From assembly GCA_964636125.1 (NCBI GenBank), contig CAZWPX010000009.1, forward strand, positions 34,842-98,841: a stretch of 64,000 nucleotides of DNA. The letters are read 5' to 3'. Made by a program: the position numbers and the translations under genes. The notes below the pieces were generated by a model. It was given only the letters and a program-made list of their open reading frames with translations, searched no databases and was not told where the DNA came from. Positions 1 through 8,928 of this stretch are shown here, piece after piece (the stretch's first letter is position 1; every line of letters starts with the position of its first letter). This DNA comes from CAJINA01 sp964636125. Its GTDB lineage: Bacteria > Desulfobacterota > Desulfobacteria > Desulfobacterales > CAJINA01.

Positions 1-236
1 CTGCAATTCGCTTCTGTCAGGCCGATCATTTTTTTGGCCGGATCGTAGTGATCGCCCACACGCGTCTTGTGCACCTGGACATCATCAACACCCTGGTCGG
101 CCAGGATCAGGCGAGCCAGATCAAATCCATTACCTGAAAAGTATTCCCTGCGATTAAATTGTTTCAATATCCTTCCAGCCCAGAAGCTCGGGCCGAAAAG
201 GATCGCTACCACCAGGATGACAATAAAAATAACCAT
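1..236 (-). CDS. Membrane zinc metallopeptidase, YugP-like (N-terminal part)
   Basis: Only the first 78 codons are inside the window; the gene runs off the left edge. The start is ATG at 236, preceded by GGAAGG. It opens with a membrane segment (MVIFIVILVVAILFGPSFW). This is followed by a stretch typical of the Zn_peptidase_2/YugP family: a NGFDLARLILADQGVDDVQV helix, then GDHYDPAKKMIGL, where family members carry the conserved DHYDP motif. The HExxH zinc site, expected further along, is not visible. Family members are integral membrane proteases of poorly known substrate. The family call rests on the N-terminus alone. Confidence 0.7.
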   Translation of the reverse strand, partial: MVIFIVILVVAILFGPSFWAGRILKQFNRREYFSGNGFDLARLILADQGVDDVQVHKTRVGDHYDPAKKMIGLTEANC

Positions 237-570
237 ATTTTAAACACCTTCCGTGCTCATTGCGGCAATATGATTTCACCACTATACCGGACTGGAAAAA
301 TTTGCTATACTGAAAAAATCGAAACAGCCATTAGAATCTGCCCCACTTAATTCTATTTCCTGTTTTTCGTACAGGGTACAAACACACCTGTATCCTAGGG
401 TTCATATCATACCCACCCTGTTACTACCTTAGAAAACCACCCCTCTTAAACGGCAGGGTTTTGGCCATAGCCCAGCTAAGAGGTTTTTGCAAGCGCTGCC
501 CGGCCTCACAGTCCGGGTTCAGTAACCGCCGCAATGAGTTGTTTGCCGCCACACTATTAGGAGTCGTATT
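237..570. other. Intergenic region between divergent genes
   Basis: This stretch lies between the divergent metallopeptidase and rho-like genes and should hold both promoters. It has no convincing coding sequence; a 63-codon ORF at 159-350 overlaps the metallopeptidase and has no recognisable content. No clear hairpin terminator or operator was found. Confidence 0.4.
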
Positions 571-1635
571 TTGAAACCTATAGAAGGATATCTTGAAATC
601 CTGGACCGGGGATTTGGATTCTTACGTTCCCTCGAAAAAAACTTTCGCCCGGACCCCATGGACCCCTTTGTCCCGATGCCGCTTATTAAAAGGTTCAATC
701 TTCCCGAGGGCGCCTGTATTGCAGGCGGCGGTGTTCCGGGAAACGGGAAAAACCAGAACCTGAAGCTCGCCGAGATTAAAACCATCAATGGTATCGATTT
801 TGAGGCGTTTGCAAAAATTGAGTCGCTGTATGACAGAACCAGCATTGACCCCCTGGAAAGATTTCTCCTCGAAAAAGATACCGCTGACACCACCGGAAAA
901 GCCCTGGATTTGATTGTTCCCATGGGTCGGGGACAGCGCGGATTGATCATTTCACCCCCCAAATCGGGTAAAACAACCCTCCTGAAACACATCGCATCTG
1001 CAATTGTGGCCAACCATCCTGAAGTGGCGGTCTTTATTCTGCTGGTGGATGAACGCCCCGAAGAGGTCACTGATTTCAAACGCGGGATCAAAGATGCCCA
1101 CGTCCTTTTTTCATCATCTGATCAGAGTGTTTCCCAGCACATGCGCATCACCCGTATGGCCATGAATACGGCCATCCGCTTCGCTGAAACAGGACAGGAT
1201 GCAGTCGTACTCATAGATTCACTGACCCGCATGTCACGGGCCTTCAATTCCGAGACCAGGAGCCACGGCCGTACGATGAGCGGAGGACTAGCCGCAAATG
1301 CCCTGAAAATCCCGCGGCGGATCTTCGGGGCGGCACGGAATGTTGAACATGGAGGGTCTTTGACGGTTATCGCCACCATCCTGGTGGATACAGGCAGCCG
1401 GATGGATGAAATCATCTACCAGGAATTCAAAGGCACGGGAAATATGGACCTGGTACTCAGTCGGAAATGTGCGGAACAAAGGTTGTGGCCGGCAATAGAT
1501 ATCAACCAGTCCGGGACACGCAAAGAGCATCTTCTGCTTGACAAGGAGTCCCTGAAAAATGTCATAGAGATGCGCCGGAAACTGGGCGGGCGGAATGAGG
1601 TTGCGGCGCTATCGGAACTTCTGGAATATATTTAG
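571..1635 (+). CDS. rho: Short Rho-like transcription termination factor
   Basis: RNA-dependent ATPase of the Rho family. The start is TTG with AGGAG at 559-563, spacing 7. At 354 residues it is shorter than typical Rho (about 419 in E. coli). It begins directly in the cold-shock RNA-binding domain (GYLEILDRGFGFLRS, residues 6-20), so the N-terminal helix bundle is absent. The Walker A region is at about 128-136 (SPPKSGKTT). DERPEEVTD with the catalytic Glu, the Walker B stretch VVLIDSLTR, the Q-loop region MSGGLAANAL and the arginine-finger stretch SGTRKE are all present. The C-terminal tail after SGTRKE is about 30 residues, shorter than usual. The CSD-to-ATPase linker differs from E. coli. 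It may be a second, divergent Rho rather than the housekeeping copy; the rest of the genome is not visible. Confidence 0.85.
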   Translation: MKPIEGYLEILDRGFGFLRSLEKNFRPDPMDPFVPMPLIKRFNLPEGACIAGGGVPGNGKNQNLKLAEIKTINGIDFEAFAKIESLYDRTSIDPLERFLLEKDTADTTGKALDLIVPMGRGQRGLIISPPKSGKTTLLKHIASAIVANHPEVAVFILLVDERPEEVTDFKRGIKDAHVLFSSSDQSVSQHMRITRMAMNTAIRFAETGQDAVVLIDSLTRMSRAFNSETRSHGRTMSGGLAANALKIPRRIFGAARNVEHGGSLTVIATILVDTGSRMDEIIYQEFKGTGNMDLVLSRKCAEQRLWPAIDINQSGTRKEHLLLDKESLKNVIEMRRKLGGRNEVAALSELLEYI

Positions 1636-1642
1636 TGCCTAT

Positions 1643-1876
1643 TCAAGATTCTTCCGGTTCCACCCAGATGATGTGTTTCTTATTAATAAACAGTGTTTTG
1701 CCCTTCACATCCCGGGATTCCGCACCCACCATTACCACAAACGGTGCGGCGCTCTTGGTGAAAATATCAGATAACCGCTCTTCATCCGGGATATAAACCT
1801 GCCCCTGTATAGTAGCACCGTCAACAGTCATAATCGTGATTGTCCGGTAATTTGACTGGTCATTGTCCGTCGCCAT
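1643..1876 (-). CDS. Small conserved hypothetical protein (DUF6812-like)
   Basis: A 77-residue protein of unknown function, convergent with the rho-like gene. ATG at 1876 is preferred over the upstream ATG at 1918 because AGGGGG lies just before it. The sequence is a run of predicted beta strands (YRTITIMTVDGATIQGQVYI, then SAAPFVVMVGAE and KTLFINKKHIIWVEP). This resembles small proteins of Desulfobacterota grouped as DUF6812, a family recalled rather than searched. It sits 51 bases after the dat start, on the same strand downstream of it, and may be cotranscribed. Confidence 0.6.
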   Translation of the reverse strand: MATDNDQSNYRTITIMTVDGATIQGQVYIPDEERLSDIFTKSAAPFVVMVGAESRDVKGKTLFINKKHIIWVEPEES

Positions 1877-1927
1877 TGTTCCCCCTGTCCTTTTTAAGCG
1901 GGTTACCCGATTATTCATCTCTCCGGT

Positions 1928-2785
1928 CTAAAAACCGGCAGGTGCTTGATCAAGAATCAGTTCACCAAACGCTTTTTGTAATTTCCGGGTGATCGGGCCG
2001 GGCTTACCATCACCGACAGGCCTGTCGTCCACCTGCACAATCGGCATCACCTGGGTGGTTGTCCCCCAGAGCATGCACTCGTCGGCCACCGGCAATTGTG
2101 TGGCCATAACCGGGAATTTTTCCACCGGTATATTCAGCCGCGCACATAATTCCAATACAACGCTTCGCGTAATTCCCGGTAATATATAGTGACTCTCCGG
2201 GTAGGTCACCACCGTGCCGTCGAACACCGCACCAAAACTTGTGTAGGAGCCTTCCGTGACCGCACCATCTCTGACAAACAGAACATCTTTAGCCCCCCTC
2301 TCCCTGGCGGACTGGCTGGCCAGAACATTGGGCAACAGGCTCACCGATTTAATGTCGCAACGCAGCCAGCGGATATCAGGCGTCAGCACAACTTTAACGC
2401 CCTGGGCCAGTTCCTTTTCAGGCGGCTGGAAAGGTGCTGCGAAGGCATATACGGTAAGCGGTGTGCCGTCATCCGGGAAAGGGTGGCTGCGCGGCGCAGC
2501 CCCACGTGTAATCTGCAGATAGACCGTCGCCCAGTTCCGGGTCAGCCCGTTTTCACGCAGGAGCCTTTCCGGGACACGTTTAAGGGCTTCCATGTCCGGT
2601 GTCTGCATGTTCAGGGCACCCAGGCTCCGGAGCAGGCGCTGGTAATGCGCCTCCGCTTCGAATAACCGCCCGTCCACAGCACAGATAACTTCATAAACGC
2701 CATCCGCAAATAGAAAGCCCCGATCATCGGGAGAAATACGGATATCCTGCCTGGGCTTGAATTCGCCATTGAGGTATGCTGTCAT
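1928..2785 (-). CDS. dat: D-amino acid aminotransferase (PLP fold type IV)
   Basis: Cytosolic PLP enzyme that interconverts D-alanine and D-glutamate with their 2-oxo acids, feeding peptidoglycan synthesis. At 285 residues it has the normal length for class IV aminotransferases. The N-terminus MTAYLNGEF, then DRGFLFADGVYEVI, is characteristic. DIKSVSLLPNVLA carries the PLP lysine. Downstream are VTEGSYTSFGAVFDG and ILPGITRSVVLEL, the Dat phosphate-binding signature. ATG at 2785 follows AGGAG at spacing 5. Branched-chain aminotransferases share the fold, but the ARxRG-type variation and length fit Dat better. Confidence 0.85.
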   Translation of the reverse strand: MTAYLNGEFKPRQDIRISPDDRGFLFADGVYEVICAVDGRLFEAEAHYQRLLRSLGALNMQTPDMEALKRVPERLLRENGLTRNWATVYLQITRGAAPRSHPFPDDGTPLTVYAFAAPFQPPEKELAQGVKVVLTPDIRWLRCDIKSVSLLPNVLASQSARERGAKDVLFVRDGAVTEGSYTSFGAVFDGTVVTYPESHYILPGITRSVVLELCARLNIPVEKFPVMATQLPVADECMLWGTTTQVMPIVQVDDRPVGDGKPGPITRKLQKAFGELILDQAPAGF

Positions 2786-2821
2786 TCAAACTCCTCTCAC
2801 CGGTCATAAATAGGGGGGCGA

Positions 2822-3508
2822 TTACTTTGTGGGTGGCGGCTGAAAATCAGGATGCGTTGTATGCCCGAAAAGATCCTGAAGAGGCCGGTCAATCTGTTTT
2901 TGGATGGTTTCGGGACAGCCGCGTTCCATGCTGAAAGTCGCCTCAGGCCGCGATATTGCTTCGACGGCAACCGCTTCACCACGGCGCTCACCCATGACGG
3001 CATCAAGTAACACGCCGCGATCAATAAACAGATGACAGGGGTCCGCCCCTTCGGCCTCTATGGTAACGGTGCAGCTCATTTCTTCCAGGACAATCATATC
3101 CAGGAAGTTGACCAGCGAGACCGTCTGCCAATCACCCGGGGCCGTTTCCTCGGCCAGCACTGCCAGTGCGGCAGCAGCCAACTCGGGGGTATTAAGTGGC
3201 TTGTGGTAAAATTTCAGTAAATCGTGGGGCAGCTTGGATCTCAACCGGGAAGTCCCGTAGGAAGTCATAACAAAACAGGGGACATTGGGAAAGAACGCAT
3301 TCATGTATGAAATGACCATCAGGCCATTCATTCTGGGCATATTGATGTCGGTCACAACCAAGTCAATCTTTTCAGAATCCAGAATGTCAATGGCAACCTG
3401 ACCGTCCTCGGCTTCGAAGATTCGCAGCTGGTCACTGGCATTTTCCAGAGCACGTGTAATCATCTTCCGCAAGATGCCATCATCATCGGCAATCAATACG
3501 CTCTTCAT
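2822..3508 (-). CDS. Response regulator with C-terminal PATAN (DUF4388) domain
   Basis: Residues 1-120 form a CheY-type receiver: MKSVLIADDDG supplies the acidic pocket, LVVTDINMPRMNG the phosphorylated Asp, MTSYG the switch Thr/Ser and YHKPL the Lys. Residues from about 130 (VSLVNFLDMIVLEEMSCTVTIE, then LFIDRGVLLDAVMGERRGEAV) match the PATAN/DUF4388 fold, thought to be a protein-interaction or signal domain common in delta-proteobacterial regulators. There is no DNA-binding domain, so output is probably through protein contact. No cognate kinase is adjacent. It lies 36 bases upstream of dat on the same strand. Confidence 0.8.
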   Translation of the reverse strand: MKSVLIADDDGILRKMITRALENASDQLRIFEAEDGQVAIDILDSEKIDLVVTDINMPRMNGLMVISYMNAFFPNVPCFVMTSYGTSRLRSKLPHDLLKFYHKPLNTPELAAAALAVLAEETAPGDWQTVSLVNFLDMIVLEEMSCTVTIEAEGADPCHLFIDRGVLLDAVMGERRGEAVAVEAISRPEATFSMERGCPETIQKQIDRPLQDLFGHTTHPDFQPPPTK

Positions 3509-4003
3509 GTTGCCCCCGGGGTCCGTCAGTATGAGCTTGATCTAGAGCTACAGTGAGTGAACACTAACTGATTGCTATCACTACATTAAGATATTATCAA
3601 GAGTTTGTTGCGAACAAAGTGATTTTAGCGAAACAGCCAGATATATTATCCCTGCCGGACAACCGCCGCAGGTAAATGTCGCCTGTCGGGCCGCCGTGGT
3701 TTCGGCGGTCAACCGGGTCTGGCGCAGGATGAAGGGCGCGCGTCACAAGACAGCCTTGTTAGCAAAGCCAAACTTTAAACATAACATTTTGTTATTTATG
3801 TAATTTATAATGAGACCAGATACACAGCAGTGCTGCGCACATTGAGAAACAGCCCTTAGTTCGGCAACCATCTTAAAAAGTGCAGCCGCCGCAACCGGGC
3901 CCACCACGAAATCGGAACAGACTCCTCCAGAAGCCAGGTCTCGAAAAGGTACTCATTGTGGTGTAAAACTATACGGCCTGTGTTATATGTAGTCTTCCAG
4001 TAA
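3509..4003. other. Long non-coding stretch
   Basis: About 490 bases with no supportable gene. An open frame on the - strand (3856-4173) has no recognisable protein content and is better explained as the shadow of a decayed + strand transporter that follows. Sequence around 3775-3815 is AT-rich and could hold the promoter of the receiver-PATAN gene or be relic DNA. Confidence 0.35.
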
Positions 4004-4236
4004 ACGCTTGAGGGCGGTTTCATCATTACGCTCTGGGGTATTGTAAGAGATACCCCCCCGAGCTCATGGGCTTTACCTCCGGGCTGCTCAATTCTGCCCC
4101 GTTCATCGGGGTGGCCGTTTTCCAGGTGATCACCGGCATCATCCTTGATATCAGCCAGATACACAAAGTTCAATCGTCAACTGGCGCCCGGCAGGCACGC
4201 CCCATACGCACGGCCATCCGAAATAAACACAAATAG
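4004..4236 (+). pseudogene. Remnant of an MFS transporter C-terminus
   Basis: Translating the + strand from 4004 gives TLEGGFIITLWGIVRDTPP. A shift of frame at a run of seven C residues (4053-4059) continues as ELMGFTSGLLNSAPFIGVAV and then FQVITGIILD, ending at TAG 4234-4236. Together these read like the tenth to eleventh helices of a major facilitator permease. An in-frame TAA sits just upstream at 4001-4003. One extra C would restore the frame. No start codon or upstream domain survives, so this is a relic. The family call is from pattern only. Confidence 0.45.
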
Positions 4237-4336
4237 TCCATTTTATGCTTGCCAGCCGGTCCCAACTGTTATAAAAGGTTTCCTTTGGTAGTTATAGGTA
4301 CAATTAAACTAAAATTAAGGAGGAAATTTTTTCCGA

Positions 4337-4495
4337 ATGAAAGCAGAGAAGAAAAAAAAGCTCGAAGAGCAACTACGCAAACTGATCGCCTTGGCGGAAC
4401 AACCTCAGGGTGAAAAACAGCCCACCGAAACAAGGCCCGGAACCGTCCGGGTGATCCGTCGCCGCAGGGGCCAGCCTGATATGCTTATCGCCTGA
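4337..4495 (+). CDS. Small basic hypothetical protein
   Basis: A 52-residue ORF. AAGGAGG at 4318-4324 is a strong ribosome-binding site, although it is spaced 12 bases from the ATG. The protein begins with a lysine/glutamate-rich amphipathic helix (MKAEKKKKLEEQLRKLIALA) and ends with a basic segment (VRVIRRRRGQPDMLIA). The ending resembles small conserved proteins found in sulfate reducers. It lies 39 bases upstream of mutM and is probably cotranscribed. Function unknown; an RNA- or DNA-binding role is only suggested by charge. Confidence 0.55.
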   Translation: MKAEKKKKLEEQLRKLIALAEQPQGEKQPTETRPGTVRVIRRRRGQPDMLIA

Positions 4496-4534
4496 AGCCA
4501 GCACGGCTTACTCAGTCCATCAGCCTGCAGACAT

Positions 4535-5371
4535 ATGCCGGAACTACCTGAAGTCCAGACCGTTGTGAAAGATCTTATCGCAGCGGACCTGCCGGGGAGC
4601 ATGATCACCGGGGCCCAGGTTTTCTGGGATAAAACCGTGGCCACACACGCCGCCGATAATTTTGGCAAATCCATCCGCAATCATTGTATAGTCGACATCT
4701 CCCGCCGCGGAAAATACATTATATTTCAACTGCGGCCGGAAATGGCGCTGGTTGTCCACCTGCGCATGACCGGGCGATTTACCCTGGCGGCAACGGGTTC
4801 AAAAAGAGCCAAACACGACCATGTGATTCTGCAGTTGGATGATGACCGCCAGCTCAGGTTTCACGATACCCGCAAATTTGGGCGGCTTTACCTCGTCCCA
4901 GACAGCGACACCCTTACCGGGCACCTGGGGCCGGAGCCCCTTTCCGACAGTTTTACAGCCAGAAAACTGGCCGACATGCTGGCCACCCGAAAAAGACAAC
5001 TGAAACCACTCTTGCTGGACCAGACATTCATCGCCGGCCTGGGCAACATCTACGTGGATGAAGCCCTGTGGTCGGCCCGCCTGCATCCCCTGGCCAATTC
5101 CGCCGGCCTGAATGCGGACCAGGCCCGCAGACTCCACCGCGCCATACGCGAGGCATTGCGGCAGGGGCTTGCGAACTCGGGCACGACCCTTGGAAACGGC
5201 CAGGCAAATTTCTACTCCCTGGAACGCAAAACCGGCCGCAACTTATCTTTTCTCAAGGTTTTCCGGCGTACCAGCCTGCCCTGCCCCCGGTGCAAAAACC
5301 GCATCGAACGCCTTATTGTGGGCCAGCGCAGCACCCATGTCTGCAGCCACTGCCAACCCGCACCCAAATAG
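4535..5371 (+). CDS. mutM: Formamidopyrimidine-DNA glycosylase
   Basis: Base-excision repair glycosylase/AP lyase that removes 8-oxoguanine and FapyG. It starts MPELPEV, with catalytic Pro2 and Glu3 after Met removal. A conserved Lys in ISRRGKYIIF matches K57 of the family. The helix-two-turn-helix region includes QTFIAGLGNIYVDEALW. The C-terminal zinc finger has four cysteines, CPRC and CSHC, flanking the Arg of VGQRSTHV. At 278 residues it is full length. The ribosome-binding site is weak. Confidence 0.95.
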   Translation: MPELPEVQTVVKDLIAADLPGSMITGAQVFWDKTVATHAADNFGKSIRNHCIVDISRRGKYIIFQLRPEMALVVHLRMTGRFTLAATGSKRAKHDHVILQLDDDRQLRFHDTRKFGRLYLVPDSDTLTGHLGPEPLSDSFTARKLADMLATRKRQLKPLLLDQTFIAGLGNIYVDEALWSARLHPLANSAGLNADQARRLHRAIREALRQGLANSGTTLGNGQANFYSLERKTGRNLSFLKVFRRTSLPCPRCKNRIERLIVGQRSTHVCSHCQPAPK

Positions 5372-5428
5372 ACTACCTGATAACAGCACCCTTTTAAGGC
5401 CCGCTTGACAGTCGGTGAGCCGTTCTGA

Positions 5429-5926
5429 TTATAAGTGTTTAATCCCATCCGGGTCAAATTGCAGGGACTCCAGGTCAAAATCCTGGATCAAGGCCTCGAT
5501 TTCCGCTTCCGATATTTCAGGCAGGGTTTTGCGATCCGGGCGCAGGCTTTTGGCATCCCGGAGATAGACATGTACCACCTCGGACGCAGCGCAGGTCGTG
5601 TTCCAGTGAATCAATACGCGGATACACATGGGCAGACCGTCCGGCACCTGCATTTCGTGACCACACAGCAGGGCGGCATCGTACCAGCCCAACTGCCGTG
5701 CCGCCAGGGCCGGATAGGTCGCATCAAGGTCAACCGTGGTGGTAAAATAGGCACTGGCTACGTCCTCGGGCTGCATGTGGTTGGCTTTGATGATAATGTA
5801 CATCATCTCCCGGGTTGCTGCCAGAATGGTTTCTTTGGAATTTTCGGTCACTGTGGTAGCACCCCGGACCCCACGGCACACCGGGACGTGGGGCTGCCGA
5901 TTCTCTTCTTTTGACGGGTAGGTCAT
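5429..5926 (-). CDS. aroH: Chorismate mutase, AroH type
   Basis: Monofunctional chorismate mutase of the B. subtilis AroH fold, converting chorismate to prephenate for Phe/Tyr synthesis. CRGVRGATTV holds the first active-site Arg. LLCGHEMQVPDGLP provides the Cys/Glu pair, CIRVLIHWNT the central Arg, and VVHVYLRDAKSLRPD the Tyr and final Arg. ATG at 5926 follows AGGAG. About 35 residues beyond the usual C-terminus form an acidic tail (EISEAEIEALIQDFDLESL), and the N-terminus has about 15 extra residues. It competes for chorismate with the trp pathway encoded further along. Confidence 0.88.
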   Translation of the reverse strand: MTYPSKEENRQPHVPVCRGVRGATTVTENSKETILAATREMMYIIIKANHMQPEDVASAYFTTTVDLDATYPALAARQLGWYDAALLCGHEMQVPDGLPMCIRVLIHWNTTCAASEVVHVYLRDAKSLRPDRKTLPEISEAEIEALIQDFDLESLQFDPDGIKHL

Positions 5927-5979
5927 AAGGACTCCTAATCAGTGTCCATCCATAAATCAAAGATTTCAGGATGACGCTA

Positions 5980-6058
5980 TTAGCTCTTAGCGGTTAGCAA
6001 TTAAATAATACACTGTATTTTAACAGTTTTATCTAAAAGCTAATGGCTAAAAGCTAAC
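5980..6058. repeat. Imperfect inverted repeat
   Basis: TTAGCTCTTAGCGGTTAGC at 5980-5998 is mirrored by GCTAATGGCTAAAAGCTAAC at 6039-6058 with several mismatches, around an AT-rich centre. It lies between aroH and the RND transporter gene. It could fold into a hairpin but has no T-run in the transcribed direction. Just beside it, 5941-5957 matches one end of the palindromic element seen at 12030. Confidence 0.45.
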
Positions 6059-6142
6059 ACCTTCCATCCATACAGGCCAATTTCGCCAGTTTCAGCGCCC
6101 CTAAATTTGACGAAATTTTCCATTTATTTGCGAGACACTACT

Positions 6143-8686
6143 TTAAAGTGTCTCTGTTAAAGCACCACCGGCGCCCCCGGGCCCAAATGGTTTGAACAAA
6201 ACCAACAATTGCGGCAACAGGGTGAGGGCAGCCACCAGAGCGATAAACATGGCCAGGCCGGTAAACAATCCGAAATAGATCGTCGGCCAGAAATTTGAAA
6301 ACACCAGGATGGAAAATCCGATGATGATCGTAATTGAAGTGTAGTACATGGCGTAACCGATAGTGCCGTGACAGCGATACAGGGTCTGGTAGTAATCACC
6401 GTCTTTTTTGATTTCCTCACGGAAGCGGTAGATATAGTGAATCGTGTCGTCTACCGCAATACCGATGCTGATGGCGGCAATCGTGATCGTCATCATGTCC
6501 AGGGGGACATTCAGCCAGCCCATGATGCCCAATACCGCGCCGGAGGCAAACAGGTTTGGAAAAAGCGCGATCAAAGCAAGTTTCATTGATCGAAAGAGAA
6601 CCAGAAACATAACCAGCAAAGCCAGGGCTACCACCCCGATTGTCTTGATCTGGGAGGCAAATAGGCTCTGCAGCATATTGTTGTACAGCACCATGGCCCC
6701 GGCTATCCGCAACCGTTCAGGGTCAATCCGCAGCCGGTTGACCAAATCGGACCGGATCTGTTTCAAAAGGGCATCCCGCTTTAAGGTCTTCATAGAATCC
6801 TTTATACGGACCGAAAACCGGGCTTCATTTTCCTCAAAGGACACATAGGGATTAATAATAAGGTCTTTATACTTGTCGGGCAGCTTGGTGTAGAAAACGT
6901 TCATCTCAAAACTGTCCAGGGCCTCACCTTTGCGCAAATTGCGGGCCAGCTTCAGCAGGGTTCCAAAAGAGAGTACCTTGCCGGTTTCAGGCAGGGCATC
7001 CAGATAATCGTGAACCCTTTCGATGGTATCCATGCGTTCATCCATGAACCAGTAATTGTCTTTCTGCGCCTCGAGCTCTTCATCTATCAGGTCGATAAAC
7101 TCCGCATCGTCCGCATCCTCCGCATCGTCCTCGTAAACGACTTCCGGCTCCTTGGCCGCATGCAAATCCGTGTCTTCAAATTGGATAATAATATCTAAAG
7201 GCGTGGTCCCGCCCAGCTTCTGGTCGATGACCCGCATACCGCGATAGATTTCCGTATCTGCCTTGAAATAGTCGATAAAGCTGTTCTCAACCACCAGCCT
7301 GAAAAGCCCGGCAACCGTCAGCAGGGAAAGAATCCCGGTCAGAATCAGCACCCAGGTCCCCCTTTTACGGGTAAAATCGGCCAGGAGCGTAATAAATGAA
7401 AATTTGAACCACCGGCGACTGGAAGGCGGCACCTCCCTGGTCAGCAGCACCACGCAGGCCGGAAACAGGATAAAGGTCAGGGTCAGTGACACCAGAATAC
7501 CCGCGCTCATCATCCAGCCAAAATGGATAACGGGTTTGATATCACAAAACAGCAGGGAGCTGAATCCGGCAATGGTGGTAAGCGCGGCATACAGACAGGG
7601 GGTAAACTTCGATTTGACCGTGGCGGCGACCAGGGCCCGCTGATCGCTGTCCGGGTTGGCCGCCTGAATCTCCCGGAAGCGAACAATCAGATGCACCACA
7701 ATCGCCAGGGTAATGATCAGCTGCAGGGAAATGAAATTCGAAGAAATAACCGTCACCGCCCACCCGAAAGTCCCCAGAAGCCCCATCATGGCAATCACAG
7801 ACAAAAAGCAGCAGAGCATGGGCAGCAACACCCAGCGAACCCGCCTGAAGATAACGCCCAGCATGATAACCAGTAAAAAAAAGACGGCCAGGCCAAACCC
7901 TTGCAGGTCCATTTTTATGAAGGATATCATATCGTCGGCAATCATGCTGACACCACCCAGATAAAGATCGGCCTGGTCCCGATACCTGTCCATAATCGCC
8001 CGTATGCGGGCAATGTCCTGGTGCTGCAGGGCATTCCGGTGATCCAGGTGTTCAGTGATCTGCGCCACAACAGTCCGCAGTTCTTCTTTTTGAGCGGTTG
8101 AGAGGTCTCCCTGGTCCCGTTTTTCAAGGTAGCTGTTACGACGTTTGATCAATTCCCGGTATACATGATCGTTTTTTAGATAGACAACCAGCGCGATGGT
8201 TTTCATGTCCCGGCTGACGAGCAGGTCCCGGTAGAAAGGGCTGTCACGGAATTCCACCCGTGCCAGTTTTCGATCTGCCTTAGCATCATCAAGGGTGCGG
8301 GCGCCTTTGGCCAGTTCTGCGTAGGTCAGCGGCGGACTTTCAAAAAGCGGCACATCCAGAATCGTCAGCACCGAGGAAACCCGTTCCAGTTTTTCAAACT
8401 CAGCGCGCAAGCTGCGCAGGTTCTTAAGCGTTGTGTCTGAAAACAAATCCCCCTGCCGGGGGACATACGCCACAATCAGAAAATCATTAGAACCGTAGCG
8501 AGCACTTATTTTCCGGGCATAATGCAGGTCACGGTCGTTCTCCAGTAAAAGTGTTTCCGCAGAGGCGTCCACTTTGAAATCCCGGGCCTGGTATCCCAAA
8601 CCTGAAATTAAGATGCCCAGGCACACGATCACCAGCACTGGCCGGTCAAGTACATATTTTTGATACCACTGATAAAATCGAGACAT
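6143..8686 (-). CDS. RND/MMPL-family membrane transporter
   Basis: An 847-residue inner-membrane protein with the duplicated RND layout: one N-terminal helix, a periplasmic domain, five or six helices (VFFLLVIMLGVIF onward), a second periplasmic domain, then another helix block. Each half carries an SSD/MMPL core; GIAVDDTIHYIYRFREEI in the second half has the conserved acidic pair used in proton relay. An acidic loop (residues about 520-550, rich in D and E) precedes the second periplasmic domain. ATG at 8686 is preferred over an in-frame ATG at 8746 because GGAAG lies nine bases before it. Family members export lipids or hopanoid-like molecules; the substrate here is unknown. Confidence 0.85.
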   Translation of the reverse strand: MSRFYQWYQKYVLDRPVLVIVCLGILISGLGYQARDFKVDASAETLLLENDRDLHYARKISARYGSNDFLIVAYVPRQGDLFSDTTLKNLRSLRAEFEKLERVSSVLTILDVPLFESPPLTYAELAKGARTLDDAKADRKLARVEFRDSPFYRDLLVSRDMKTIALVVYLKNDHVYRELIKRRNSYLEKRDQGDLSTAQKEELRTVVAQITEHLDHRNALQHQDIARIRAIMDRYRDQADLYLGGVSMIADDMISFIKMDLQGFGLAVFFLLVIMLGVIFRRVRWVLLPMLCCFLSVIAMMGLLGTFGWAVTVISSNFISLQLIITLAIVVHLIVRFREIQAANPDSDQRALVAATVKSKFTPCLYAALTTIAGFSSLLFCDIKPVIHFGWMMSAGILVSLTLTFILFPACVVLLTREVPPSSRRWFKFSFITLLADFTRKRGTWVLILTGILSLLTVAGLFRLVVENSFIDYFKADTEIYRGMRVIDQKLGGTTPLDIIIQFEDTDLHAAKEPEVVYEDDAEDADDAEFIDLIDEELEAQKDNYWFMDERMDTIERVHDYLDALPETGKVLSFGTLLKLARNLRKGEALDSFEMNVFYTKLPDKYKDLIINPYVSFEENEARFSVRIKDSMKTLKRDALLKQIRSDLVNRLRIDPERLRIAGAMVLYNNMLQSLFASQIKTIGVVALALLVMFLVLFRSMKLALIALFPNLFASGAVLGIMGWLNVPLDMMTITIAAISIGIAVDDTIHYIYRFREEIKKDGDYYQTLYRCHGTIGYAMYYTSITIIIGFSILVFSNFWPTIYFGLFTGLAMFIALVAALTLLPQLLVLFKPFGPGGAGGALTETL

Positions 8687-8928
8687 GGTGTTCAGCTTCC
8701 CGTTGTAGGTCTGGTCCCGAACGGTGGGCCCTTGGGGTTCGCGCAAAAATAAGTTCGCAAATCCTCAGGTGCCCCGCGTCGATTCAATTCATATTATTGG
8801 CGAAAACCATCGAGGGAATGGATACCAAACAGGGTTGCAAGAGTCAAATGAAGGCTTATTTTAATGAAATTGGGTATCGATTTGTGGAAACCTGGCGCCT
8901 CATCTAGCATACCCCCAACCGCCGGGCG

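Noticed and set aside
3856..4173. - strand frame of 105 codons
   Set aside because: It overlaps the MFS relic on the + strand and has no ribosome-binding site or family match.
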